Assembly (NCBI GenBank): GCA_031283905.1
Contig: JAITAW010000091.1
Span: 1 to 26,918, forward strand
DNA: 26,918 nt
DNA from: Treponema sp.
GTDB lineage: Bacteria > Spirochaetota > Spirochaetia > Treponematales > Breznakiellaceae
Direction of reading: 5' to 3'
The notes beneath the pieces were generated by a model. It saw only the letters and a program-made list of their open reading frames with translations, ran no database searches and had not been told where the DNA came from. The position numbers and the translations under genes were made by a program. Positions 1-6,597 of the stretch are shown here, piece by piece. Numbering within the stretch: position 1 is the stretch's first letter; the number at the start of each line of letters is the position of its first letter.

Positions 1-23
1 GCTTCATTCTTTCGTCTCGCTTT

Positions 24-41
24 ACGGAACGCCGCTTCCGT
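24..41 (+). terminator. Terminator-like hairpin of an upstream, off-window gene
   Basis: ACGGAA and TTCCGT form a 6-bp stem around a 6-nt loop (CGCCGC). A pyrimidine- and T-rich run follows (TTTCTTATTTTTTC). It lies upstream of the first gene, so it probably ends a gene outside the window. The stem is short, so strength is uncertain. Confidence 0.4.
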
Positions 42-93
42 TTCTTATTTTTTCTCTCTTTTATTTCCTATTCTTTCTAGTAAGGAGTCTCTT

Positions 94-861
94 ATGGCGC
101 TCGTCAATCAGGTAAACGAGGTTTTACACCGTATCAGGGTAAAACTCCGCCCCAATTACCTCCCCAACGGGGAAGGTACCTATATCGCGTTCACGGACAG
201 CGAGGCCGCCCTTTCCGTTGAGGAAACCTGCGCGTCCCTCAAAAACAGGGGCGGCTTCACCGGCAATTACGACGATTTAGTCGAACATGTAAAACAGTAC
301 TTCGGCGAAGCAGCGTATCAGTTATGCGGCGGCTTCACGGTCAACACCGGCTATTTCTCGATTCACCCCAACGTGGGCGGCGTGTTCGACAAGGTAAACG
401 CAGGGCGTGACCCGAAAAAGCATCCGGTAACGTTCCGGTTCCGCGTCCGCGCGCCGCTGAGGGCGCTTGCGGAGCGTATCGCGGTGGAGGTGGAAGGCAT
501 AGCCGATACGCAGGGGTATATCGACGAGTTTATAGACGTAAGCACGGAATCGGTGAACGAGGCGCTGACGCCCGGGGGGATGTTCAGTATAGCGGGGCAC
601 AAGGTAAAAATAACCGGGGAAGACCCCGAAACGGGCGTGTACTTCGTATCCGAAGCGGACCCTGCGGCGAGGGTAAAAGTAACCGGCCATCTTGCTGAGA
701 ACAGTGCGTCAAAAGTGATAGGGACGATACCCGCGTTGAGCGCTGGGAAGTGGAAGGCGGAGATTAAGACGCGGTTCGGCGGTTCGGGGAAAGACTTGAA
801 AAATACGCGCGTTATAGAAAGCGCGTTTGTCCTGACCGTAGCGGAGGAACCTGCGGGCTGA
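94..861 (+). CDS. HU-like DNA-binding domain / DUF4469 (Ig-like) protein
   Basis: This 255-residue protein has two parts. Residues about 1-125 look like the HU-like DNA-binding domain often joined to DUF4469: they start MALVNQVNEVLHRI and contain the block FTVNTGYFSIHPNVGG. Residues about 145-250 match the DUF4469 Ig-like fold, with PGGMFSIAGHKVKITGEDP followed by GVYFV and a closing strand VIESAFVLTV. No signal peptide is visible, so it should be cytoplasmic and probably nucleoid-associated; its real role is unknown. The start is supported by AAGGAG at 82-87, six bases before the ATG. The TGA stop lies inside the first unit of a tandem palindromic repeat. A broken small gene follows on the same strand. 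Family assignment is from recalled motifs, not a search. Confidence 0.8.
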   Translation: MALVNQVNEVLHRIRVKLRPNYLPNGEGTYIAFTDSEAALSVEETCASLKNRGGFTGNYDDLVEHVKQYFGEAAYQLCGGFTVNTGYFSIHPNVGGVFDKVNAGRDPKKHPVTFRFRVRAPLRALAERIAVEVEGIADTQGYIDEFIDVSTESVNEALTPGGMFSIAGHKVKITGEDPETGVYFVSEADPAARVKVTGHLAENSASKVIGTIPALSAGKWKAEIKTRFGGSGKDLKNTRVIESAFVLTVAEEPAG

Positions 862-925
862 TCTAGCTTGGATCAGGGAGCTGATCTAGGCTGGATCAGG
901 AGGCTGATCTAGGCTGGATCAGCCC
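857..925 (+). repeat. Three tandem 23-bp palindromic units
   Basis: Three consecutive units begin at 857, 880 and 903, each of the form GCTGATCTAGGCTGGATCAG plus three bases. Units 2 and 3 agree over their first 20 bases, and unit 1 differs at one base (TAGCT versus TAGGCT). Within each unit CTGATC pairs with GATCAG, and a flanking T-G pair extends this to a 7-bp stem with a 5-nt loop. Transcribed RNA would fold as three small hairpins in a row. The stop codon of the DUF4469 gene is in unit 1. No T-tract follows, so this is not a standard terminator. Confidence 0.85.
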
Positions 926-1182
926 ACTAAGTATGCGGCGAATATGGGATTGCGGTACACGCATGAAGCGCATATAAACGCGGCGTATAAACGCAGTCGC
1001 CGTGTCTTAACACTATAACCGTTGGGCATTGAAGCGCCGCAAGGCATAAGAACACGGGAGAAGGACGCGATTGAATTCGACTTTAACGATAGTGGGAAGA
1101 CGGCGTATTTTGCCGTGCAAATAGAGAACGATGGCAAGAAGGGGAACTAAGGATCCGCTGGTGAACGCGCTTATACCGTAAG
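926..1182 (+). pseudogene. Frameshifted small gene, family unrecognised
   Basis: Translating across frames gives a consistent but broken small protein. One piece reads KYAANMGLRYTHEAHINAAY and ends at a TAA near 1018. A second, near 1030-1150, contains KDAIEFDFNDSGKTAYFAVQ then IENDGKKGN and a stop. A third, one frame away, reads PLVNALIP and stops at 1180. The pieces are in the order expected of one original protein of about 80-90 residues with at least two frame-disrupting changes. It sits just downstream of the DUF4469 gene and its repeats. I do not recognise a named family. A partial second copy of its N-terminus lies at about 1225-1280. Confidence 0.55.
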
Positions 1183-1224
1183 AGCGCGGCTTTACATACA
1201 GGCAAAGAGGAGGTGTACATGGTC

Positions 1225-1282
1225 TATTAAAACAGGCAAGACGGATATGCGGTACGCGCATGAAGAGCGTATAAACGTGGCG
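1225..1282 (+). pseudogene. Second N-terminal fragment of the same small gene
   Basis: The frame reads TDMRYAHEERINVA and then TAA. It closely parallels GLRYTHEAHINAA in the pseudogene at 926-1182, and the DNA is similar as well (GCGGTAC-CGCATGAA-ATAAACG). AGGAGG at about 1208-1213 followed by an ATG at 1219 hints at an old start site. This is a truncated paralogue or duplication. Confidence 0.5.
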
Positions 1283-1852
1283 TAACGCGGGATGCGTTCC
1301 GTGAAAGCGGCTGTTAGCCGATGGGGGACCACCGCGATAGAACAGACCGTATACGATAGAGATCGTATAACAGGTCTTGTATGCGTTTCGCCGCATGGCG
1401 GGTCTGATGCCACTGAAGCGGCTCGGTCTACGAAAAACCGCGTAAAGGGCGCAAGTCCGGTTACGGTTTTTCTCCGCCACATGAAGGGGACAACATAACA
1501 AAATGTTGCACGGGTCTTCTTCATAAGGCCGGATATGAAGCGGAAAAGAAGGAGCCGGGTTTAATACCGCCCCTTCTTATGTTTTCAATTATCAAGGGAT
1601 TGAGGTCTGACCCCGACAGAAAAAAGCCCGCATCTGCTTGTAGGCGAAGAGTCGTACGCCGCTTTGAATATAAGGACGGCGTTTATAACAGGCTTGGCCT
1701 ACCCGTGTATTGGGCGGTTAGATAGTAACGGCTGGAGTACGCCCAGAAATAGCGTATAAAAGAGTTATGCGCCATTTTTCTTGAAGTTTTTGGAATAATG
1801 GCAAATTCAAACATAACTTAGAAACTTTGTTGCCAAAGCAAAGGAGAAAAAA
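1283..1852. other. Intergenic debris, no intact gene recognised
   Basis: The stretch holds no convincing intact gene. One plus-strand frame is open from 1417 to the TAG at 1723-1725, but it lacks a plausible start until an ATG at 1579. It ends with RRFEYKDGVYNRLGLPVYWA, which has a protein-like look but no family I recognise. The motif GAGGTCTGACCCC near 1601-1613 resembles sequences often seen near mobile elements; that is a weak association. A 68-codon ATG frame at 1292-1498 has no ribosome binding site and an unremarkable composition. Confidence 0.4.
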
Positions 1853-3127
1853 ATGGCAAAGAAATGTTTTGTGTTTTTTATATTGGCGGGAATAATTTTG
1901 ACTTCCTGCGCCACAACGACATACCGTGAAAAAATGTACGCGGATGTTATAGGATTTAATGACAGCGTCATGCTTTCATATATGCCGCCGTCAAATAATC
2001 CCAAATCAACCGATGTAAAACCAATTCCGGGCGTTGTAACGGAGGAAGAGATGCCGTATGACTTGTTGATTGACGATCAAGCGAAGGCGATGCAAGAGGC
2101 TATCTCAAAAATCCCGCTCGGTCAAAATACGGCGGCTATCTACGCTCTTGACGTGGGACTGGACCGCGTAATTAGCATAAACAAAAATAAGAAACTTATG
2201 GAGGGCGATCCCAATAGCAAGTATTATGTTGTGTTCTTCACAGACGGTATCGATAACACGTCCGTCACTATGGCGCAACGATCCCGTCGCGGTAATTATC
2301 CGCAAGGAATAGCCGGGCGCAACGCCTACAGCGCCGCAATGCATACCCGCATGGAATCCATTCTAAAAAAATACAGTTTTTTTGGACTGATAAAAAAGCC
2401 GAATATGACTAACACTTTTCAATCTTATGTTTTGCTTTTTCAGGGACAAGACCTTGAATCATATTCTGAAGAGCAATTAACAAGCATCATTGATCCGTTC
2501 CGGGCCGCGCAAAACGCGGGAGACGCGCCTGCTCTTATTATAGACAACAGCATGGAAGGCTTGCAGGAAAAATTTAAAGATGCGTTTGTAATTCCGTCTT
2601 TTTCTTTTCAGGTGCCAAAGGATTATGTAGATCAGAGGGTCAGAATGGTGTTAGGCTTGGATGATGAGGGAAAACTCGTGTGGTTTGAAGCAACGCTGAA
2701 ACATCAACAACGGTCGAAATTTCTTATCCTCAAAGAGGATTTTTACACGTTGGAGGATATAACCACGAGCCCGGGATTTTCATTCCTTGAAAATACAAAA
2801 CAGATGAGAATCGAAATGGACGAAGTGTCCTATGATAAAAACGCGAACACTGTTCCGTTTATTATCAATGATTTAAAAGTCCCTGATGCTGAACAGTCGA
2901 ACGGCGTTAAATCATTTCATGTGGAGCGCGAATATGTAACGCAATTGCATGACGAAGGGACGGGTGAGGCGAAGTTTGAGAACACCGAATACCAGAAAGA
3001 AGGCGAAGGTAAAAAGAACGCATATATTTTACTGATAATGGATATGAGCCAGTCGCTGGGAGAAAACGCGGAGGCGGCGCGGGAGACGGCTGCGTGGATT
3101 GTGGATTATATTGCGAACCAGATGTAG
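1853..3127 (+). CDS. Lipoprotein with von Willebrand A motifs in permuted order
   Basis: The 424-residue protein begins with a lipoprotein signal peptide. The lipobox is LTSC with Cys19, so it is predicted to be a membrane-anchored envelope lipoprotein. Residues 69-135 look like the middle of a vWA fold: a helix, then Thr93 in QNTAAIYALDVGLDRV where the second MIDAS ligand sits, then the strand YYVVFFTDGIDN with Asp131. The usual first strand with DxSxS is missing before this. It appears at the C-terminus as YILLIMDMSQSLG (Asp397, Ser399, Ser401), followed by a helix. Residues 185-385 are an unassigned insert rich in beta strands. AAGGAG at 1841-1846 supports the ATG. A strong hairpin terminator follows. 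It seems to be monocistronic. Function is unknown; metal-dependent protein binding at the cell surface is an inference. Confidence 0.8.
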   Translation: MAKKCFVFFILAGIILTSCATTTYREKMYADVIGFNDSVMLSYMPPSNNPKSTDVKPIPGVVTEEEMPYDLLIDDQAKAMQEAISKIPLGQNTAAIYALDVGLDRVISINKNKKLMEGDPNSKYYVVFFTDGIDNTSVTMAQRSRRGNYPQGIAGRNAYSAAMHTRMESILKKYSFFGLIKKPNMTNTFQSYVLLFQGQDLESYSEEQLTSIIDPFRAAQNAGDAPALIIDNSMEGLQEKFKDAFVIPSFSFQVPKDYVDQRVRMVLGLDDEGKLVWFEATLKHQQRSKFLILKEDFYTLEDITTSPGFSFLENTKQMRIEMDEVSYDKNANTVPFIINDLKVPDAEQSNGVKSFHVEREYVTQLHDEGTGEAKFENTEYQKEGEGKKNAYILLIMDMSQSLGENAEAARETAAWIVDYIANQM

Positions 3128-3178
3128 CGCCGGCGTAACGAAGCAAACTATGGCGGTTGTTTGCGGGTAACGGCGGGG

Positions 3179-3204
3179 CGAAGGGCGGCGAAAGCCGCCC
3201 TTCG
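3179..3204 (+). terminator. Rho-independent terminator of the vWA lipoprotein gene
   Basis: An 11-bp perfect stem (CGAAGGGCGGC with GCCGCCCTTCG) closes on a GAAA tetraloop, followed by TTCTTT. It lies 52 bases after the stop codon. Confidence 0.8.
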
Positions 3205-3667
3205 TTCTTTACGTAGAAGGCGCTAAATACGCAGTGGCAAGCGGCATACCGGTTGTTTCTATCACGGCTACCATGAAAGGCAAAAGACTCGCTTTAGTAG
3301 GTTTTGCAATTAAATTTAATAGCGAAAATCGTATTCCGACAACACTGTGAATGGGCTTGGTCATTTTGGCGGAGACAGTTCCGAAGCCGCCGCAAAATCG
3401 GGATAGTTACCCGGTTTTTCTCCATTTAACAGTTGTTTGGCGTCTTTATTTGTTGACGTACTCTTTTCTCCTTATAGATATATCTGAACGGTACGGTTTA
3501 CCCTCGTTAAGACGGCGGGGATCTCTTTATGAGGTTTTTATCCCAAAATGAGAAAAATGGACAAACCATCGGTTTATCTCTATAAAAAAATGAAAGATTT
3601 GATAAAAAGCGGGAATTTGGACGTTAGAGACTTGACATTCTTTCTTTTACTTACATCACTAATGTGA
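3205..3667 (+). pseudogene. Probable gene debris downstream of the vWA gene
   Basis: From 3213 a frame without a start reads VEGAKYAVASGIPVVSITAT and continues to a TGA at 3348-3350. The same frame resumes at an ATG at 3351 and runs for 66 codons to 3551. A third short frame, 3548-3667 (40 codons including the stop), contains MDKPSVYLYKKMKDLIKSGN. None has a good ribosome binding site and I recognise none of them. A single-stop interruption in one frame suggests a decayed gene, but chance is not excluded. Confidence 0.3.
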
Positions 3668-3675
3668 TTAGTGAT
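3655..3675. promoter_or_regulatory. Perfect 9-bp inverted repeat, operator-like
   Basis: ATCACTAAT and ATTAGTGAT flank GTG as a perfect inverted repeat. A consensus -35 hexamer TTGACA lies at 3632-3637, so the palindrome would cover the -10 position of a plus-strand promoter. No T-tract follows, which argues against a terminator. No intact plus-strand gene follows, so if it is an operator its gene has been lost. Confidence 0.45.
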
Positions 3676-3912
3676 CGTACGCATATTGCCTTGAAAACGT
3701 TATCCGCAGACGCTGCCGTTGTTAAGAAGATAAAAATAGTATAGTCAATAGAAACGTTTACGCAAGCCTTTTGTGCGTTTTAGTATTTTTAGTGTTTAAG
3801 GCGGATCCAAGGCTGATTTTGGAACCGCCTCATGTCTCCGGCATGTTTTACAATTTTACAAACCGCGCCAACATATCGGATTTTGCAACCGGCTTGAAGC
3901 AAGTTAAAAAAA
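3676..3912. other. Intergenic spacer between the debris and the GYF_2 gene
   Basis: No gene is seen. It contains an imperfect hairpin at 3800-3829, which is in position to end the minus-strand operon. Confidence 0.5.
3800..3829 (-). terminator. Candidate terminator of the infC-to-GYF_2 operon
   Basis: On the minus strand GGCGGTTCCAA pairs with TTGGATCCGCC, ten base pairs interrupted by one A-A mismatch, with an 8-nt loop. It lies about 85 bases past the stop of the GYF_2 gene. Only a weak T-rich tail follows. Confidence 0.45.
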
Positions 3913-5652
3913 CTAAAACAGGGATTGCAACTCAGCGATAGCGCCTGCCGACACCCATTGCATCATACCTGATTTCCACACCTGCGTCGTTCTCACCAAC
4001 TGTCCGGACTGAACCTTTTTCTTAACTTCTTCAAAGGTAAAGGGTCCGGTTGATAGGCCGTTTACAGCGACATGGTACTTGACCTGCGCCAATTGCTGCG
4101 GAGACCCTTGTTGTTGCGGCGTTTGTGCCGCTTGCGCTGTTTGCGGCGTAGCGGAAGACGGCGCGGCCTCAGACGCTGGTGACGCGGGTGTAAACAGAGC
4201 GCTGAATTCCGGGACGGCGCTCATCGCCGCCCATTGGAGCATATCTTCTTTCCATACAAGCGATCTCTGTCCAATCTGTCCGCGTTGAAGTTTTTGCCTC
4301 ATTTCCTCTATAGAGTACGGTCCGTCAGGATAACCGTTTACCGCAATATAGTATTGTATGGATGAACGCACGATTTGAGGCGGCGGTGGCGGCGGGATGA
4401 CCGGAAATATGTTCGTTAATTCCGGTAAGCTTTCCGCGGCGACCCATTGTCGCAGTCCTTCCCTCCATACGAGGCCGTTGCGGGCAAGCTGCCTTTTTTC
4501 TATCTGCTGCTTGAGGGTGTCAATGGACAGAGGACCGGACGGCTGTCCGTCTACCAGAATGAAAAATTTAGCCGCGGCGAAGGCGTCCGGCTGGAATCCC
4601 ATCGCCGGTGTTTGATCCTGCGTGGCCTGCGGAAGCAACGCGGCGACATCGGGAATGGAGCTTGCGGCGGCCCATTGCGAAGAACCTTCCTTCCAGATCA
4701 GCGTTTCCCCCGTCAACTGTCCCTTGTCAACAAACGGCTTGAGTTCTTCCAGCGTATACGGTCCCGATGAAATGCCGTTGAACGTCGCGTTGTACCGGGG
4801 CTGCGTTTGAGCTGGCTGTGGAGAAGCCGGGTCCCGTTGAAACAGAGGCGCGAGTTCCGGTATATTGCCGGCGACCTCCCATTGGGACATACCTCCCCTC
4901 CAGACAAGGCTTTCTTTTGTCAACCGCCCCTTTTGCGCCATTTGTCCGAGTTCACCCATGTCAAACGGACCTGTGGGTTGATTCTCTATGGCGACGTTGT
5001 ATCTGGTTTCAGCCTCCTCCTCCTCGCCGGTTTGATCTTGCTGATCCGAAGCGGCGGCTTCAGCAAGGGGAGGCGAATCTTCACGAGCGGAAAGCGGGGC
5101 TTTTCGGACATTCACGGGATACCACTCCAAGCCGACGTCCAACACTTCTATATATATGAGGTTGTTCCGGGGATGGGTGATAATGGTTGTTCCTGTTATT
5201 GTGTTGTTTTCCAGCGTAATCGGCACAAGTTTTGAGGCCGGAAAGTTTTTCACTTTTGCGGATTCTACGGCGTTCCACGTATTGTTTTTGGCGTTGTACG
5301 CGCTTCCGGCAACATGCAGGACGACCGCTCCGTTCTTCACGATGATTTTTTCTGATTTTCCTCTATCGATCTGAGCCACAAGCCGCCCTTTCTCGCCGTT
5401 TCCCGCTTTCATCGCGTCATCAGACTCGTACCAGTCCATAGTAACCGCAAGCGGGAAAGATGTTTTACTCTTGTCCGCGTCGCCGCTCCATGTTACGAGT
5501 ATTTCGGACTCTCCCTCACCTGCGGAAAGCGCCGTTGGTTTTACCAGTTTGACGCTGGGCGTACCAACGGTGTTTTTTGCTGATGCGCAGGCGGAGCAAA
5601 CAAGAAACAAAAAAAACAGAGAAAAAAGAGGTGGTCTTTTCAGAATTTTCAT
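3913..5652 (-). CDS. Lipoprotein with five GYF_2 (DUF4339) repeats
   Basis: The 579-residue protein starts MKILKRPPLFSLFFLFLVCS, with a likely lipidated Cys22. Residues 30-185 form a beta-rich region of unknown type. An acidic linker (EEEEAE) at 209-214 follows. Then come five GYF_2 repeats at about 217-271, 286-340, 361-416, 433-487 and 525-579. Each has the pattern GPF/Y, a helix, G-L, then VW-G--QW and a final IPEL--LF. Linkers are rich in Pro, Gln and Ala, including PPPPPP at 420-425. GYF-like domains bind proline-rich peptides in eukaryotes; the bacterial GYF_2 ligand is unknown. I chose the ATG at 5652 because AAGGAGA lies just upstream. A longer frame from 5715 would delay the signal peptide by 21 residues. 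It is the last gene of the operon. Confidence 0.85.
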   Translation of the reverse strand: MKILKRPPLFSLFFLFLVCSACASAKNTVGTPSVKLVKPTALSAGEGESEILVTWSGDADKSKTSFPLAVTMDWYESDDAMKAGNGEKGRLVAQIDRGKSEKIIVKNGAVVLHVAGSAYNAKNNTWNAVESAKVKNFPASKLVPITLENNTITGTTIITHPRNNLIYIEVLDVGLEWYPVNVRKAPLSAREDSPPLAEAAASDQQDQTGEEEEAETRYNVAIENQPTGPFDMGELGQMAQKGRLTKESLVWRGGMSQWEVAGNIPELAPLFQRDPASPQPAQTQPRYNATFNGISSGPYTLEELKPFVDKGQLTGETLIWKEGSSQWAAASSIPDVAALLPQATQDQTPAMGFQPDAFAAAKFFILVDGQPSGPLSIDTLKQQIEKRQLARNGLVWREGLRQWVAAESLPELTNIFPVIPPPPPPQIVRSSIQYYIAVNGYPDGPYSIEEMRQKLQRGQIGQRSLVWKEDMLQWAAMSAVPEFSALFTPASPASEAAPSSATPQTAQAAQTPQQQGSPQQLAQVKYHVAVNGLSTGPFTFEEVKKKVQSGQLVRTTQVWKSGMMQWVSAGAIAELQSLF

Positions 5653-5711
5653 ATGCTTCTCCTTTATTCGCAACGGGGCTTGCCATTTGCGCCGCTTCAC
5701 GGCGGGGTGAT

Positions 5712-6092
5712 TCATTGCGCTTTAGACGCCGCAACTACCGTTACGGCGCCGTTCTTTGTACTAAATGTATAAGAGGCGTCCGGCATAAAATCGAACATGA
5801 TATCAACTGTTTCTTTATCCCTTTTTACAGACAACATATGCGGACCGGAAGGAATTTTGACTCGCGTTTCACTGTTATTCCAGTTCCATTGAACCGTATC
5901 GCCGTCTATGGTATGAACGGTTATTTGCCGGGGAATAATCAAAAGGCATTGCTGCTCGTCAGGGTATGAGAGATCATATACGCCTATATTGTTGACGGCG
6001 GTTTTGCCGGCTCCGCCGGCGCAATCGGCAAAGAGAATAATTACGGCGGCGCCGAACATAAGAAAGAAGATTATCAGACTGTACTTTTTCAT
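5712..6092 (-). CDS. Small putative lipoprotein, unknown function
   Basis: The 126-residue protein starts MKKYSLIIFFLMFG and continues with a hydrophobic segment to FADC-AGG, so Cys24 is a plausible lipidation site. The mature part is beta-rich: VYDLSYPDEQQCLLIIP, then VTVHTIDGD-like strands, and SGPHMLSVKRDKE, a pattern seen in small envelope proteins carrying PEGA-like strands. I do not recognise a named family. Its ATG overlaps the stop of the upstream YaiI gene (ATGA), which indicates translational coupling. The GYF_2 lipoprotein gene follows after about 60 bases, so the two lipoproteins may act together at the envelope. Confidence 0.7.
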   Translation of the reverse strand: MKKYSLIIFFLMFGAAVIILFADCAGGAGKTAVNNIGVYDLSYPDEQQCLLIIPRQITVHTIDGDTVQWNWNNSETRVKIPSGPHMLSVKRDKETVDIMFDFMPDASYTFSTKNGAVTVVAASKAQ

Positions 6093-6562
6093 AACGCCCT
6101 CTTCAAAGAGATTGTTACCATCCTATCAAAGTTATCGGCAAAGGTTTTGAGTTCCTTCTTGCCATAATGAGCGGAGCGCTCCATACCAAGCCCGTTTCCG
6201 GCAAGCTCCACCATAAAATTCCGTATGGAAAGCCACTGTCTGATGTTCTCGCCGGTATATGACTTGCCCCGGTCGTCCAACACCGCGATGCCGCGTTCAA
6301 CAAGCCGCGCTGCAAGCGGAATATCCCGCGTTACCGCTAGATCGCCCTGTTGCGCTAATTCCACAATCCGGTCATCCGCCGCGCCTTCCCCGGCTGGACA
6401 CACTTCCATGACGGCATAGTCGCCTTCAATGCCCGGTATCCGCCTATTCGCCGCAAAAACCACCTCTATACGCCGTTTCCGCGCCGCTCTCAACAACAAT
6501 TCCCGCGTGGATCGAGGACAAGAATCCGCATCCACAAAAATTTTCATCCGCCCATTTTCCAT
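6089..6562 (-). CDS. YaiI/YqxD family (DUF188) protein
   Basis: The protein (157 residues from the first ATG) matches the conserved YaiI/YqxD pattern: FVDADSCP near the N-terminus, GEGAADDRIVELAQQGDLAV-TRDIPLA in the middle, and a closing region with F-D-L. The fold is PIN-like, with Asp residues that could bind metal; nuclease activity is unproven for the family. An internal ATG at 6547 (MKIFVDAD) fits the usual start of family members better than the ATG at 6562, and neither has a strong ribosome binding site. It overlaps the downstream small lipoprotein gene by four bases and lies 36 bases after manA. Confidence 0.85.
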   Translation of the reverse strand: MENGRMKIFVDADSCPRSTRELLLRAARKRRIEVVFAANRRIPGIEGDYAVMEVCPAGEGAADDRIVELAQQGDLAVTRDIPLAARLVERGIAVLDDRGKSYTGENIRQWLSIRNFMVELAGNGLGMERSAHYGKKELKTFADNFDRMVTISLKRAL

Positions 6563-6597
6563 TGAAAGGTTTCACAAACTCTATAGGAAATAGTATA

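Noticed and set aside
919..1524. Several long minus-strand frames (72-162 codons) over the decayed region
   Set aside because: They are rich in Arg, Pro, Tyr and Cys, have no ribosome binding sites, and are opposite the protein-like plus-strand pieces.
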